A stretch of DNA of 64,000 nucleotides, taken from NCBI GenBank assembly GCA_017935745.1, contig JAGBGX010000008.1, positions 36,415 to 100,414 of the forward strand, given 5' to 3'. Source of the DNA: Treponema sp. GTDB lineage: Bacteria > Spirochaetota > Spirochaetia > Treponematales > Treponemataceae. Both the position numbers and the translations under genes were made by a program. The notes under the pieces are model-generated. The model did no database searches. It worked only from the letters and a program-made list of their open reading frames with translations, and was not told where the DNA came from. Positions 9,259 through 18,100 of this stretch are shown here, piece by piece; position 1 is the first letter of the stretch; each line of letters starts with the position of its first letter.

Positions 9259-10608
9259 TTACTCTGCTTCTTTATCGGCAGTTCCAAATTTTTTTTCAAT
9301 ATGTTCCGCATCTATTTTAAATCCGCACAGATTTTTCAAAAACCAGCACGCGTTTGCACGTTCTATCGTGTGCAGGATATTCTGTCCTGTCGTAATCCAG
9401 GAAACAGGCTTTTTCTTTTCGGAAAGCACGCTTAAAACGCGTCCGAACGTTGTTGTCTCATCGCATTTTGTAATGATGATGCTCTTAAAGTTGAACGCCT
9501 CATAGTTCCTGATGATGTTCTCAAAGTCCTTCGCGCTCACTCCGGCAGTGACGGCAAGGTACACATTTTCATTCAGGTTCTTCACATCGAGAATCGTGCG
9601 CATTTTTGCAATATTCTCGTAGTCGTTGGGGCTGTAGCCGCTCGTGTCAATAAAAATATAGTCTGAGTTGGAGCTGTAGCTGTCGCAGAGCATCTTCAGA
9701 TCCTCAGAAGTTTCAGCCTTGACAGTCTCGACATTTATAATTTCCGCCCACCGCTTCAGCTGCTCTTCCGCCGCAACACGCATAGTGTCTGTTGTAATCA
9801 TTCTGATTCTCGGCACGAACGCATGCTTTTCCCTGTTCTTCTTGTAGCCGGCATAAATTTCCGAGCTCATCTTTGCAATAGTCGTTGTCTTGCCGACTCC
9901 CGTGGGGCCGACAATGATGATGACACGCGGAGCCACTATTTTTTCTTCAGTGACAACAGGAATCATCTCTCCGATCCAGTCGGCAACCTGGCGCTGGACA
10001 AAGTCAAAGTCATCAAGCTTGTCGAGGCTGAATTCATTTTTCATCCGGGAACAGATGCTTTTGATGTAAGACTTGGTGAATTCATTTTCTTCAAGCAGCT
10101 CCTGGACTTTTGCAATGCTCGGATGATCTTTTTCCGCCGAAGCAGCCCGGACTATCGTCTTCATCTGCTCCTGCATTTCAGTCTTGAACTGATCGAACTG
10201 CTTTGTAAGCTGCCCGAGCTGAAGGCTGTTCGTAACAGAAGGGTTTGCCTTTGAAAGAAATTCATCCCGGTTCTGAATGAACGAATTCTGCTGGGACTGC
10301 TGAATTCCCTGGGGCGGAAGCGGCTGCTGCACAGGAAAGGCTCCCGCCGGAGAAATCCTGCTGTACCCGGAATACGGAGAAGGAGCGCCTGCTGAAAAAG
10401 ACGGCTGCGGCAGGGGCGCATTTGTCACCTGATAGCGCAGGACAATAAGCTCCCTCTGAAAAAGACCGAGAAATCCCGGCGTAAGCATCGTTTTTGAGCC
10501 TAAAATCTGATAATTTGTTCCGTACCTTTTATACAGCTTGTCAAGGCATTCGTCCCGGGATCTTCCTGTGACGCTGAGGACTTCACTGTTCAATTCATTA
10601 CCAGCCAT
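9259..10608 (-). CDS. flhF: Flagellar biosynthesis GTPase FlhF (SRP family)
   Basis: 449 residues. An N-terminal B domain with a Gln/Pro-rich linker (about 65-120) precedes the NG domain. The P-loop GPTGVGKTTTIAKM begins near residue 235, and RIRMITTDTMRVAAEEQLKRWAE and YIFIDTSGYSPND are the following G motifs; the usual DTAGR is altered to DTSGY, which is common in FlhF proteins. It recruits early flagellar components to the pole. The start overlaps the flhA end by 11 bases, so the pair is coupled. Confidence 0.95.
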   Translation of the reverse strand: MAGNELNSEVLSVTGRSRDECLDKLYKRYGTNYQILGSKTMLTPGFLGLFQRELIVLRYQVTNAPLPQPSFSAGAPSPYSGYSRISPAGAFPVQQPLPPQGIQQSQQNSFIQNRDEFLSKANPSVTNSLQLGQLTKQFDQFKTEMQEQMKTIVRAASAEKDHPSIAKVQELLEENEFTKSYIKSICSRMKNEFSLDKLDDFDFVQRQVADWIGEMIPVVTEEKIVAPRVIIIVGPTGVGKTTTIAKMSSEIYAGYKKNREKHAFVPRIRMITTDTMRVAAEEQLKRWAEIINVETVKAETSEDLKMLCDSYSSNSDYIFIDTSGYSPNDYENIAKMRTILDVKNLNENVYLAVTAGVSAKDFENIIRNYEAFNFKSIIITKCDETTTFGRVLSVLSEKKKPVSWITTGQNILHTIERANACWFLKNLCGFKIDAEHIEKKFGTADKEAE

Positions 10609-12724
10609 TTATTTCTCCAAGGGATTCAACTTTTATATTCGGCGCGGCAGCCATAACTTCATTTATCGAAAGGACAATGATTCCCGGCATCTCAAGCTCT
10701 GTGGAAGCCTTTACAAGACGCCTTACTTCCGAAGGACACATGATGATAGGAAGATAGTTCCGCTCCCGGACAGCGGCGACAGCGCTGCTCATAGCTGATA
10801 TAAAATTTCTGCCGTCAACAGGATCAAAGGCGGCGACAGGGCCTTTTCCCGGCATATCGGCACGGTGCTCAAGAATCTTCTGCGCAAAGCTCTGGGACAG
10901 GCTCATAACATGAAGCACCTTGTTTTCATCGGCATACTGCTGGCAGATCTGGGCGCCCAGAGCCTCCCTGACTTTTTCTGTCAGTGTCCACGGATCACGC
11001 GTAATCTTTCCGTAGTCTCCGAGCGTCTCCAGAATAATAACCATATTCCTGATGCTGACCTGCTCTTCAAGCAGATTTTTCAGCACAGCTTCAATTTCTC
11101 CGTAAGAGAACTTGTGGTCGCCGGCCGTAACTTCATCAACAACAACAGGATTTGACTTCTTGATTTCCTCAAGGATTGCATTGACGCTCTGGCGGCTGAG
11201 AATCTTGGAAGCATTGCGCCTGATAAGCTCAGTCAGATGTGTCGCAATGATTGTCGGAGCATCAATCACCGCATATCCGGCCTTTTCAGCTTCCATGCGC
11301 TTCGAGTCAGGAAGCCAGATCGCATCCATTCCGAATGCAGGATCCTTTGTTTTTTCTCCTGCAAGCTCCCTGTTCCTGGGAACATTTCCGGTGTTCAGGC
11401 ACATAAAATGCCCGAGCTTGAGGCGGCTGCGTCCGGCTTCAATTCCGCGTATTTTAAATGAATATTCCTCAGGCGACAGCTCCATCTGATCCACAATATG
11501 GATGGAAGGAATGACAAGCCCGAGATCGAGCGCAGCCTCACGGCGGATCCGCTTGATGCGCGACAGAAGCTCCGCTCCCTTTTCATTGTCAACAAGCGGA
11601 ATAAGCGCATAGCCGATTTCGAGGGAAAGCTCGTCCAGCTTCACTACCGGGGAAATTTCCTCGGAACCGGCTCCTTTCTGCGAAGCGTCTCCCGCCTGTG
11701 CCGCAGCCGCGCTTTGCTCCGCTTCTTCCTGCGTCTTTTTTCTCATAAGGCGCGAGCCCACAACAATAAACAGAATTCCGACAGGCACAAGAACAGCCGT
11801 CGCCCCGTTGTGGAATGCAAGCCCGAGAGCCGCAAGCGTTCCTCCGACAATTGCATATACCGTGCCGCTGGCAGAAAACTGGCTTTTAAGCTGATCTGTA
11901 AGAAGGTCGCCGTCATTGCTGCCGGTAATAAGAAGTCCCGTAGAAAACGAAAGCAGCAGGGAAGGCAGCTGTGACATCAGACCGTCACCGATAGTGAGCC
12001 GCGCATAGCTGTTCATTGCCTCATTTATGGAGGCTCCGGCCATTGTTCCGGTGACAATGCCTCCTATAAGGTTTATGACAGTGATAAAAATGCCGGCCTT
12101 GACGTTTCCGCTTACGAATTTGGAAGAGCCGTCCATCGCAGAGTAAAAGTCAATTTCCTGCCGGAGCTGGTTTATCTTCAGCTCGCCTTCTTCCTCAGTG
12201 ATGGAGCCGCTGTTCATCTGGTTCTGGATGGTGAACATCTTGTTATTCATGGCATCGAGCGTAAAGCGGGCCGTGACTTCTGAAACACGGTCTGCTCCCT
12301 TCGTAATGACAAGCACCTGCACAACAATCAGTATGATAAAAATGATAAATCCGATCAGAACCTTGTCGCCGGCAACGATGTTCGCAAACGCCTGAACCAT
12401 TTCGCTCTGGCCGGGCATGTGCCCGCTTCCTGTCACCGGGTGAATCAGAATGTTTCTTGTTGATGAAATATTGATCGCCAGCCCGAACAGCGTGCTGATA
12501 AGGACAACACGCGGAAAGGAAGTGAAGTCGGCAGAACGCTTCATATAGATGACAGTGAGCAGAATGACAAAGGAAAGCGCAAGGTTCAAGACCATCGCAA
12601 TGTCAATTGCAACAGTCGGAAGCGGTATGAACATAAACAGAACAATGACAATGACACCTACCGCAAGGGCATTGCTTAAAATCATTTTTAAAATAGTGCT
12701 GCCTGCACTGCGCTTTTCCGGCAT
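10598..12724 (-). CDS. flhA: Flagellar export gate protein FlhA
   Basis: 708 residues, the expected length. The N-terminal half has about eight membrane helices (about 15-335) with the FHIPEP-type cytoplasmic loop after the fourth helix (ADRVSEVTARFTLDAMNNKM). The C-terminal cytoplasmic export-substrate docking domain runs from about 365 and includes IIATHLTELIRRNASKILSRQ. FlhA is the ion-conducting gate of the flagellar type III export apparatus. A 222-base gap separates it from flhB upstream, an unusual break in this operon that may hold its own promoter. Confidence 0.97.
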   Translation of the reverse strand: MPEKRSAGSTILKMILSNALAVGVIVIVLFMFIPLPTVAIDIAMVLNLALSFVILLTVIYMKRSADFTSFPRVVLISTLFGLAINISSTRNILIHPVTGSGHMPGQSEMVQAFANIVAGDKVLIGFIIFIILIVVQVLVITKGADRVSEVTARFTLDAMNNKMFTIQNQMNSGSITEEEGELKINQLRQEIDFYSAMDGSSKFVSGNVKAGIFITVINLIGGIVTGTMAGASINEAMNSYARLTIGDGLMSQLPSLLLSFSTGLLITGSNDGDLLTDQLKSQFSASGTVYAIVGGTLAALGLAFHNGATAVLVPVGILFIVVGSRLMRKKTQEEAEQSAAAAQAGDASQKGAGSEEISPVVKLDELSLEIGYALIPLVDNEKGAELLSRIKRIRREAALDLGLVIPSIHIVDQMELSPEEYSFKIRGIEAGRSRLKLGHFMCLNTGNVPRNRELAGEKTKDPAFGMDAIWLPDSKRMEAEKAGYAVIDAPTIIATHLTELIRRNASKILSRQSVNAILEEIKKSNPVVVDEVTAGDHKFSYGEIEAVLKNLLEEQVSIRNMVIILETLGDYGKITRDPWTLTEKVREALGAQICQQYADENKVLHVMSLSQSFAQKILEHRADMPGKGPVAAFDPVDGRNFISAMSSAVAAVRERNYLPIIMCPSEVRRLVKASTELEMPGIIVLSINEVMAAAPNIKVESLGEINGW

Positions 12725-12946
12725 TGAGTCCCCACCCTAACTAAAAAGCTTTCACTAAAAAAATATATGCTGTTTTTCTATTCTATACTAAAAAATGAGT
12801 TTTGAAAACGCCAAACGGCATATTTTTCACTTTTTTTTTTGAACGGACGGACAGCAGCCAGAAAAAAAATCCGTCTGCTCCCGGACAGTATTGCAGCCGG
12901 GAAGCTTCTTTTCAGCCTGAAGGACAGACTGCGCGCACAGGGCATG
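12725..12946 (-). promoter_or_regulatory. 222-base gap between flhB and flhA
   Basis: I see no convincing gene here. Reading with the operon, TCCCGG and CCGGGA pair around a 12-base spacer and a run of eight T follows 7 bases later, a moderate terminator candidate. An A/T-rich stretch with TATAGAAT and TATATT lies nearer flhA and could be a promoter, without a good -35 box. Together these suggest partial uncoupling of flhA-flhF-flhG-fliA from the genes before it. This is inference from sequence alone. Confidence 0.35.
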
Positions 12947-14056
12947 TCACGGGGCCGTCTTCCGCGCCTTCTCCTTTTCCATAAAGCCGACCTGAGCATA
13001 AATAGTTGCAATCGCCCGCAGATATGAAGCCGGAATCACATCCCCGACTTCCGTATCGGCATACAGGCCTCTGGCAACAGGGCGGTTTTCTATGACCGGC
13101 ACATCGTTTTCAAATGCAATCCGCTTGATTGTCTGGGCAGTGTTGTCAGTTCCCTTCGCGGCAATCACCGGCATATCATTTTCTTCTCTCTTCCATTGAA
13201 GGGCGACCGCATAGTGCGTCGGGTTTGTGATGACGACATCAGACTCCCGCACCGCCTTAGGCATATTCTGGGAAAGAAGCCGCTTCTGCTCAGACTCAAG
13301 GCGGCCTTTCACTTCAGGATCACCTTCGCTTTCCTTGAATTCCTCCTTGACTTCCTGCTTTGTCATTTTCATCTGCTCCTTGAATTCGCGCCGCTGCATC
13401 ACGTAGTCAAAAACGCCGATGACCGTAAGCACAGCCGCAGACGCAACGAGCAGCTTTGCAACCATGACTGCAACCTGACGGACCACAAGCGCAGGCCCGC
13501 CCGTGTCAAGGAATTTCAGGACAGTCTCCAGATCGGAGCGGATAAGAAAAAATGCAATGCAGGCAACGACCGCGACCTTCACAACGGACTTTGCAATGTT
13601 GAAAAGCCCCATCAGCGAAAAAAGATTCCGCCTGAAGTACTCCCCGAATTTCGGAACCAGCTTTGAGAAATTCGGTCTGATTGTTTTCAATGTAAAGATA
13701 AAGCCTCTGTTCTGGACAAGGTTTATGATGATGCCGGCGAGCATTCCGACTGCTGAAAGCGGAACTGTTATTGACAAAAGATTTGAAAAAAATACATAAT
13801 AGAATTTTACATCATCAGCTTTTTTTGAAGCCGCATTGCTGAAGTAAAATACCATCATTCCAAACATCTTTTTATAGAACCACGGCGCAAGCAGAATGAG
13901 CGCCATAATGACAAACAGAAAGACGACAGTGCCGTTCAGCTCCTGGCTCTTTGCAACGCGGCCTTCCTGACGCGCCTTGCGGAGTTTCTGCTCCGAGGCT
14001 TCCTCTGTCTTGCCTTCGTCCTCAGCGGCGAACCACTGCAAGTCTATGCGGCTCAT
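12947..14056 (-). CDS. flhB: Flagellar export switch protein FlhB
   Basis: 369 residues, starting MSRIDLQWFAAEDEGKTEEAS; the ATG overlaps the fliR stop (ATGA). Four membrane helices lie in the first 230 residues. The cytoplasmic autocleavage motif NPTH is present (SDVVITNPTHYAVALQW, near residue 285); cleavage between Asn and Pro switches export from rod/hook to filament substrates. A basic linker (KMTKQEVKEEFKESEGDPEVKGR) precedes it, as in the family. The longer upstream reading from 14119 lies inside fliR and is rejected. Confidence 0.97.
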   Translation of the reverse strand: MSRIDLQWFAAEDEGKTEEASEQKLRKARQEGRVAKSQELNGTVVFLFVIMALILLAPWFYKKMFGMMVFYFSNAASKKADDVKFYYVFFSNLLSITVPLSAVGMLAGIIINLVQNRGFIFTLKTIRPNFSKLVPKFGEYFRRNLFSLMGLFNIAKSVVKVAVVACIAFFLIRSDLETVLKFLDTGGPALVVRQVAVMVAKLLVASAAVLTVIGVFDYVMQRREFKEQMKMTKQEVKEEFKESEGDPEVKGRLESEQKRLLSQNMPKAVRESDVVITNPTHYAVALQWKREENDMPVIAAKGTDNTAQTIKRIAFENDVPVIENRPVARGLYADTEVGDVIPASYLRAIATIYAQVGFMEKEKARKTAP

Positions 14057-14874
14057 GGCACAGCTCCTCCCAGGCGCATAATCATCTTTTCTATCAGCCC
14101 GAATCCGTCCGCAAAGCACCGCTCAAAGAACCGCCAGAACTGCGGAACAAGCACGGAAATCAAAAAGAACGCCGTGAGCATGAGAATCGGGAAGCCTTCC
14201 GAAAGAAGGTTCATCTGGGGAGCGGCCTTTGAAAGAATTCCGACGGACACATTTATCAGGAACAGCGATGACATAATCGGCAGCGCGATAATGAGCGCAT
14301 CCTTGAACAGCAGCGTCAGGGAGCTCATCATGAATTCCGCCATAAAGCCAGTGCTGCTCACAATGGAAAAAGCATTGACTGCCCTGAAGCTTTCTGTGAG
14401 GCCGTACAGGAAAAGCTGCTGAAGCCACCTGTTCTGAAGGAAAATCAGCATCGCCATGAAGTTAAAAAACTGCCCCATCAGCGGATTTTCAACCTGGCTC
14501 AGGGAATCGTACACTTCGCTCGCGCTCAGCCCCATCTGGAACGCAAAGAACTGCCCCGCCGTGCTGAACGCCGCGAAAATCACCTGGATAATCAGCCCGG
14601 TTATAATTCCGATCATGGCCTCTCCCGCAAGCAGGAACACATAGTCCAGAGTGAAATTTCCTGAGGGAGAAATATAGGCGCTGTAGCCGGAATACGCTCC
14701 TGACGACAGGGAAATGTGCGGAAAAATGAAATACGCCATGTACCCGGCAAGCGCAATCTTTGCCATGCGGGGAACTGTCCGGGACGAAAAAAGCGGAAGC
14801 GTCAGTATCAGGGCAAGGCAGCGGCAGGCCGCCAGAAGGAAAACAGGCGCATTGGAAACAGCAGCTTCAAGCAT
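14053..14874 (-). CDS. fliR: Flagellar export gate protein FliR
   Basis: 273 residues, very hydrophobic, with about six membrane segments, as in FliR. Conserved features include RCLALILTLPLFSSRTVPRMAKIALA near the N-terminus and GLSASEVYDSLSQVENPLMGQF in the middle. FliP, FliQ and FliR form the helical export-gate pore. It is 17 bases downstream of fliQ and overlaps flhB by 4 bases. Confidence 0.96.
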   Translation of the reverse strand: MLEAAVSNAPVFLLAACRCLALILTLPLFSSRTVPRMAKIALAGYMAYFIFPHISLSSGAYSGYSAYISPSGNFTLDYVFLLAGEAMIGIITGLIIQVIFAAFSTAGQFFAFQMGLSASEVYDSLSQVENPLMGQFFNFMAMLIFLQNRWLQQLFLYGLTESFRAVNAFSIVSSTGFMAEFMMSSLTLLFKDALIIALPIMSSLFLINVSVGILSKAAPQMNLLSEGFPILMLTAFFLISVLVPQFWRFFERCFADGFGLIEKMIMRLGGAVP

Positions 14875-14891
14875 CTTCTCTAAAAGGCATC

Positions 14892-15161
14892 CTATTTTGC
14901 CATGTCAGGAATCTGCATCAGCACAGACCTGAAATAGGCTGACGAAGACTGGAACATCAGTCCGCCCAGCAGAAAAATAACAAGCAGAATCGTCAGGAAT
15001 TTCGGAAGGAACGTAAGCGTCTGCTCCTGAATGGATGTTGTAGCCTGAAAAATGGCCACAATAAGCCCGACAACAAGCGCCGCTCCCAGGACAGGAGCGC
15101 ACATCTTGAAAACCTGCCATATTCCGGACTGAATCAGCCCTTCTATTGCATTCAGCGACAT
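14892..15161 (-). CDS. fliQ: Flagellar export gate protein FliQ
   Basis: 89 residues, two membrane helices (about 15-40 and 50-75) with the hallmark VGLIVAIFQATTSIQEQTLTF and PKFLTILLVIFLLGG. GAGGGG lies 6 bases before the ATG. The gene is separated from fliP by 169 bases filled with inverted repeats, unlike the tight fliP-fliQ spacing usual in bacteria. Confidence 0.97.
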   Translation of the reverse strand: MSLNAIEGLIQSGIWQVFKMCAPVLGAALVVGLIVAIFQATTSIQEQTLTFLPKFLTILLVIFLLGGLMFQSSSAYFRSVLMQIPDMAK

Positions 15162-15174
15162 CTGTTCCCCTCAT

Positions 15175-15216
15175 AAAAAGTCAATGAGAGAATATCAATT
15201 CTCGATTTGACTTTTT
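15175..15216. repeat. Inverted repeat 1 in the fliP-fliQ gap
   Basis: Arms AAAAAGTCAA and TTGACTTTTT are perfect 10-base complements. Inside them GAGAAT pairs with ATTCTC around a 4-base loop. With A-rich and T-rich ends the hairpin could terminate transcription in either direction. It is the first of four hairpins in this gap. Confidence 0.85.
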
Positions 15217-15218
15217 AA

Positions 15219-15246
15219 GTGCTTCCGCAATGCAATGAGGAAGCAC
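15219..15246. repeat. Inverted repeat 2 in the fliP-fliQ gap
   Basis: GTGCTTCC and GGAAGCAC are perfect 8-base arms around a 12-base loop. There is no T run beside it, so it is not a typical terminator. Confidence 0.8.
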
Positions 15247-15257
15247 AGTAGATAAGG

Positions 15258-15276
15258 AAGTTCGCAACGCGAACTT
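15258..15276. repeat. Inverted repeat 3 in the fliP-fliQ gap
   Basis: AAGTTCGC and GCGAACTT are perfect 8-base arms around the tight loop AAC. It should form a very stable RNA or cruciform hairpin. Confidence 0.85.
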
Positions 15277-15279
15277 GTG

Positions 15280-15318
15280 AATAAAAACCGTGACGTCATT
15301 TTCGGCACAGTTTTTATT
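15280..15318. repeat. Inverted repeat 4 in the fliP-fliQ gap
   Basis: AATAAAAAC and GTTTTTATT are 9-base complementary arms, with GTG and CAC extending the stem after one mismatch. It ends 12 bases from the fliP stop codon, so it is the first structure a transcript leaving fliP would meet. Confidence 0.75.
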
Positions 15319-15330
15319 ACACACTCCCTG

Positions 15331-16176
15331 CTATTTTATAACGCTGATAAAAAGCTGCTGCGTCAGAAGCCCCCATCCGTCCACCAGCACAAAAAGCATC
15401 AGCTTGAACGGCATGGAAATCTGGACAGGAGGAAGCATCATCATTCCCATGCTCATAAGGATGCTTGACACAACCATGTCGATTACAATGAACGGAATAT
15501 ACAGCAGGATTCCGATTTTAAACGCAACAGTCAGCTCGTGCAGAATATACGCCGGAATCAAAATGTACGTGGGAACATCAGAAAGCGTGCCGGGCCTCTC
15601 AAGACGCGCCATGCTCATGAATGTCTTTATATAGGAAGTGTCATCCTGCATCTGCGAGTACATGAAAATGCGCAGCGGCGCCTCAGCCCGTTCATACGCT
15701 TCCGCCAAGGTAATCTCATTGTCTGACAGGGGCTTAAAGGAATCATCATACACCTGCGTAAACGTCGGCCACATGCAGAACAGAGTCATAAACAGGGCGA
15801 TTCCATTCAGAACCGCCGTAGGAGGAACCTGCTGCAGCGAAAGGGCCCGCTTTATAAAGTCAAGCACAATTGAAAAGCGCAGGAAGCACGTTGTCAGTAT
15901 AAAAATGCTGGGAGCAAGCGTAAGAACAGTCAGAAGCAGCAGAATCTGCACGCTGAAGGCAACTTCATTTCCTGAGCGAGGCGCGGTGGCTGAAAGCGAA
16001 ATGTTCGGAAATCCGATGCCTGTCATTCTTCTGCTCATGCCGGCTGTCCCTTCGGAAGAGCCTTCCGGGAAATTCCGCGCGGACTGGGATGACAGGGGAA
16101 ACAAGCAGGCTGCACAGACAAATGCCAGCGCAAGAATCCGCACAAGCCGCCTTTTTACAGACGAAGCGGCGCTCAT
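15331..16176 (-). CDS. fliP: Flagellar export gate protein FliP
   Basis: 281 residues. A signal peptide (about 1-30, LALAFVCAACLFPLSSQSA) is followed by four membrane helices. The family signature is present as FLRFSIVLDFIKRALSLQQVPPTAVLNGIALFMTLF and, later, FIVIDMVVSSILMSMGMMMLPP. FliP is the core of the export pore. The start overlaps the fliO stop by 4 bases. Confidence 0.97.
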   Translation of the reverse strand: MSAASSVKRRLVRILALAFVCAACLFPLSSQSARNFPEGSSEGTAGMSRRMTGIGFPNISLSATAPRSGNEVAFSVQILLLLTVLTLAPSIFILTTCFLRFSIVLDFIKRALSLQQVPPTAVLNGIALFMTLFCMWPTFTQVYDDSFKPLSDNEITLAEAYERAEAPLRIFMYSQMQDDTSYIKTFMSMARLERPGTLSDVPTYILIPAYILHELTVAFKIGILLYIPFIVIDMVVSSILMSMGMMMLPPVQISMPFKLMLFVLVDGWGLLTQQLFISVIK

Positions 16177-16832
16177 GTTTTTTCTCCGTCTGAAACACGC
16201 TTTTCCTTGAGCGACTGTATCAGGTTCATTGTTGACTCATCATACGCTGATTTTCCAGGCTTTTTTCCGCTTTTTGCAGAAGAACGGGCTTTCTGTCCCG
16301 GCATAAAAAGCTCAAGAATCTCTTCAAACGTCTTCGGCTTGGGCTTTGCGCTGTTCATGTCGGCATAGCGGTTCATGGCATCCACAAGATCCTTGTCATC
16401 TATGGTTTCCAGAAGCGAAACAGAGCTGTCGGAAACGCCAAGCACGTATGCCTTGTTCCAAAGGCTCACTATCTGCACAGACTTTCCTGCGCCAATCCCG
16501 ACAGCCGACACCTTGCGCAAAAAGACTTCATCGCTGCCTTCCATTTCAGGATCGATTGATTTTTTCATAAAGCGGAACAGAAGGTACAGGGCCGCAATGA
16601 CAATGCCAAGGACAAGTATCATCCGCAGGAAAATCCAGACTCCGCTGACTGAAGCGCCGGCAGATGCTTCAGCTTCCGCCTGGTCACCGGCAGCATCGAG
16701 GAGAATCTGGGATTCCTGAATCTGAGACTGCGTCTGGCTTTCAGGGCCGGAAACAGCTTCCTGCGCATAAACAGAAGAAAGCAGCAGCAGAATTCCTGCC
16801 GCCGCCATGCACTTCATTTTTGAGACTCTCAT
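16173..16832 (-). CDS. fliO: Flagellar protein FliO/FliZ
   Basis: 219 residues from ATG 16832, which has GGGAGGAA immediately upstream; the TTG at 16871 is less likely. A cleavable signal peptide (MKCMAAAGILLLLSSVYAQ) is followed by a Gln/Ser-rich periplasmic segment, one membrane helix (WIFLRMILVLGIVIAALYLLFRFM), then a cytoplasmic domain with the FliO-type VSAVGIGAGKSVQIVSLWNK. FliO helps assemble the FliP-FliQ-FliR gate. Spirochete literature often calls it FliZ. Confidence 0.9.
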   Translation of the reverse strand: MRVSKMKCMAAAGILLLLSSVYAQEAVSGPESQTQSQIQESQILLDAAGDQAEAEASAGASVSGVWIFLRMILVLGIVIAALYLLFRFMKKSIDPEMEGSDEVFLRKVSAVGIGAGKSVQIVSLWNKAYVLGVSDSSVSLLETIDDKDLVDAMNRYADMNSAKPKPKTFEEILELFMPGQKARSSAKSGKKPGKSAYDESTMNLIQSLKEKRVSDGEKT

Positions 16833-16903
16833 TTCCTCCCGCCCGAACAAAAAGCAGCCTGAGCAATTCAAGTGACGAACGTTTCAGAGCCGCTGCCTTT
16901 ATT

Positions 16904-18100
16904 CTACATCGAAGAAGCCACATGTTCAAGAGACGGAAGAATCTCTGTGACACGGACTCCAAAATTTTCATCAATAACGACAACCTCGCCTTTTGCTATC
17001 GGCTTATGGTTCACCAGAATGTCAACCGGCTCTCCGGCAAGCTTGTCAAGCTCGATAATCGTGCCTTCTCCCAGTCCGAGGATGTCCTTTATCGTTTTCT
17101 TGGTGCGGCCCAGCTCGACCGTCATTTCCATGAAAACGTCCATAATCAGGCCGATGTTTCCCTGCTCCCCGCTGGACAGCGACTGTGAAAAGGAAGGGAA
17201 CTGAAGCGACTGGACGTTCGGCGGATTCTGCATGGACATTCCGCCCATCATTCCCATCTGAGGCTGCTGCATTCCCATCATGTTTCCCATAGGCATTCCT
17301 CCCGCCATTCCCATCTGGGGCTGCTGCATTCCCATCATGTTTCCGCCCATCATCGGCTGCTGTGTAAAGCCGCCGGCCGCAGCTCCCGCATTGGGCGCGC
17401 CGCCCATAGCAGACGCTTCCGGCGCAGGAGACGAAGAAGGAGCGGCCGCAGAGCCTCCGCCAAGCGCACGGGCCATGCCGTCCGCAACAGAGCCGCTCAC
17501 AGCTTCCCACAGCGTATACTGCTGCCCGGAAATGGTAAGCGGATATGTAAAGCATGCAAACGTTCCCTGAGGCATGCGGATCATGGCCTTAGGCTGCTTT
17601 ACCGCCTCAGGAGGATTTGTCGCAAGGCCGGGCAGCTTTCCTGACTTGCTCAGCTCTGTGATTTCCGCGCCTGAGTGAGATGAAATGACTTCTGAAATGA
17701 CAGAAAGCCCCATGTCATCAAGGGCAGGATTCTCCTCCTGATTTATAAATCCGACAAGCTTTGACGCAAAGTCAGGATCAAGCAAAAACAGGTGATCGCC
17801 GCTGAGTCCTGCTGAATAGTCGGCCATAACAGCGACAACTTCCTCAGGCAGCTTTGCAAGCAGCTGATCGCGGCCGATTGCCTCAACTGCGGGAGCTTCA
17901 GGAGAAGCTTCCTGCTGAGTCATGTTCTTGATGACTTCAGCGAGCTTGTCTTTTATTGTTCCCGCGAAAGTCTGCAGCGTCGCAATGTCAATGCTCGCAT
18001 CGGAACCTGACGAGAAGGAGCCTCCCGCACCAAGACCGCCGACATCTACGCCTGACAGCAATGCGTCAATTTCTTCCTGTGATATAGATCCTTCGCTCAT
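16904..18100 (-). CDS. fliY: Flagellar motor switch phosphatase-type protein FliY/FliN
   Basis: 398 residues. The N-terminus ([16 protein letters not shown]) matches the FliM/FliY-type motif, a CheC-like domain spans about 100-215 ([30 protein letters not shown]), and the FliN (SpoA) domain is C-terminal from about 315 ([20 protein letters not shown] to the end). A Met/Gly/Gln-rich linker with two 19-residue repeats joins them. It forms part of the C-ring. The start overlaps fliM by 4 bases. The 71-base gap before fliO is not coding. Confidence 0.95.
   Translation of the reverse strand: MSEGSISQEEIDALLSGVDVGGLGAGGSFSSGSDASIDIATLQTFAGTIKDKLAEVIKNMTQQEASPEAPAVEAIGRDQLLAKLPEEVVAVMADYSAGLSGDHLFLLDPDFASKLVGFINQEENPALDDMGLSVISEVISSHSGAEITELSKSGKLPGLATNPPEAVKQPKAMIRMPQGTFACFTYPLTISGQQYTLWEAVSGSVADGMARALGGGSAAAPSSSPAPEASAMGGAPNAGAAAGGFTQQPMMGGNMMGMQQPQMGMAGGMPMGNMMGMQQPQMGMMGGMSMQNPPNVQSLQFPSFSQSLSSGEQGNIGLIMDVFMEMTVELGRTKKTIKDILGLGEGTIIELDKLAGEPVDILVNHKPIAKGEVVVIDENFGVRVTEILPSLEHVASSM
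17261..17374 (-). repeat. In-frame 57-bp tandem repeat inside fliY
   Basis: Two adjacent copies, starting at 17261 and 17318, encode the 19-residue unit [19 protein letters not shown]. The copies differ at few positions and keep frame. Such repeats can expand or shrink by slippage, changing the linker length between the CheC-like and FliN domains. Confidence 0.8.

Noticed and set aside
12778..13011. 77-residue basic frame in the flhB-flhA gap
   Set aside because: It overlaps the flhB end, is Arg-rich with no start site signal, and matches nothing.
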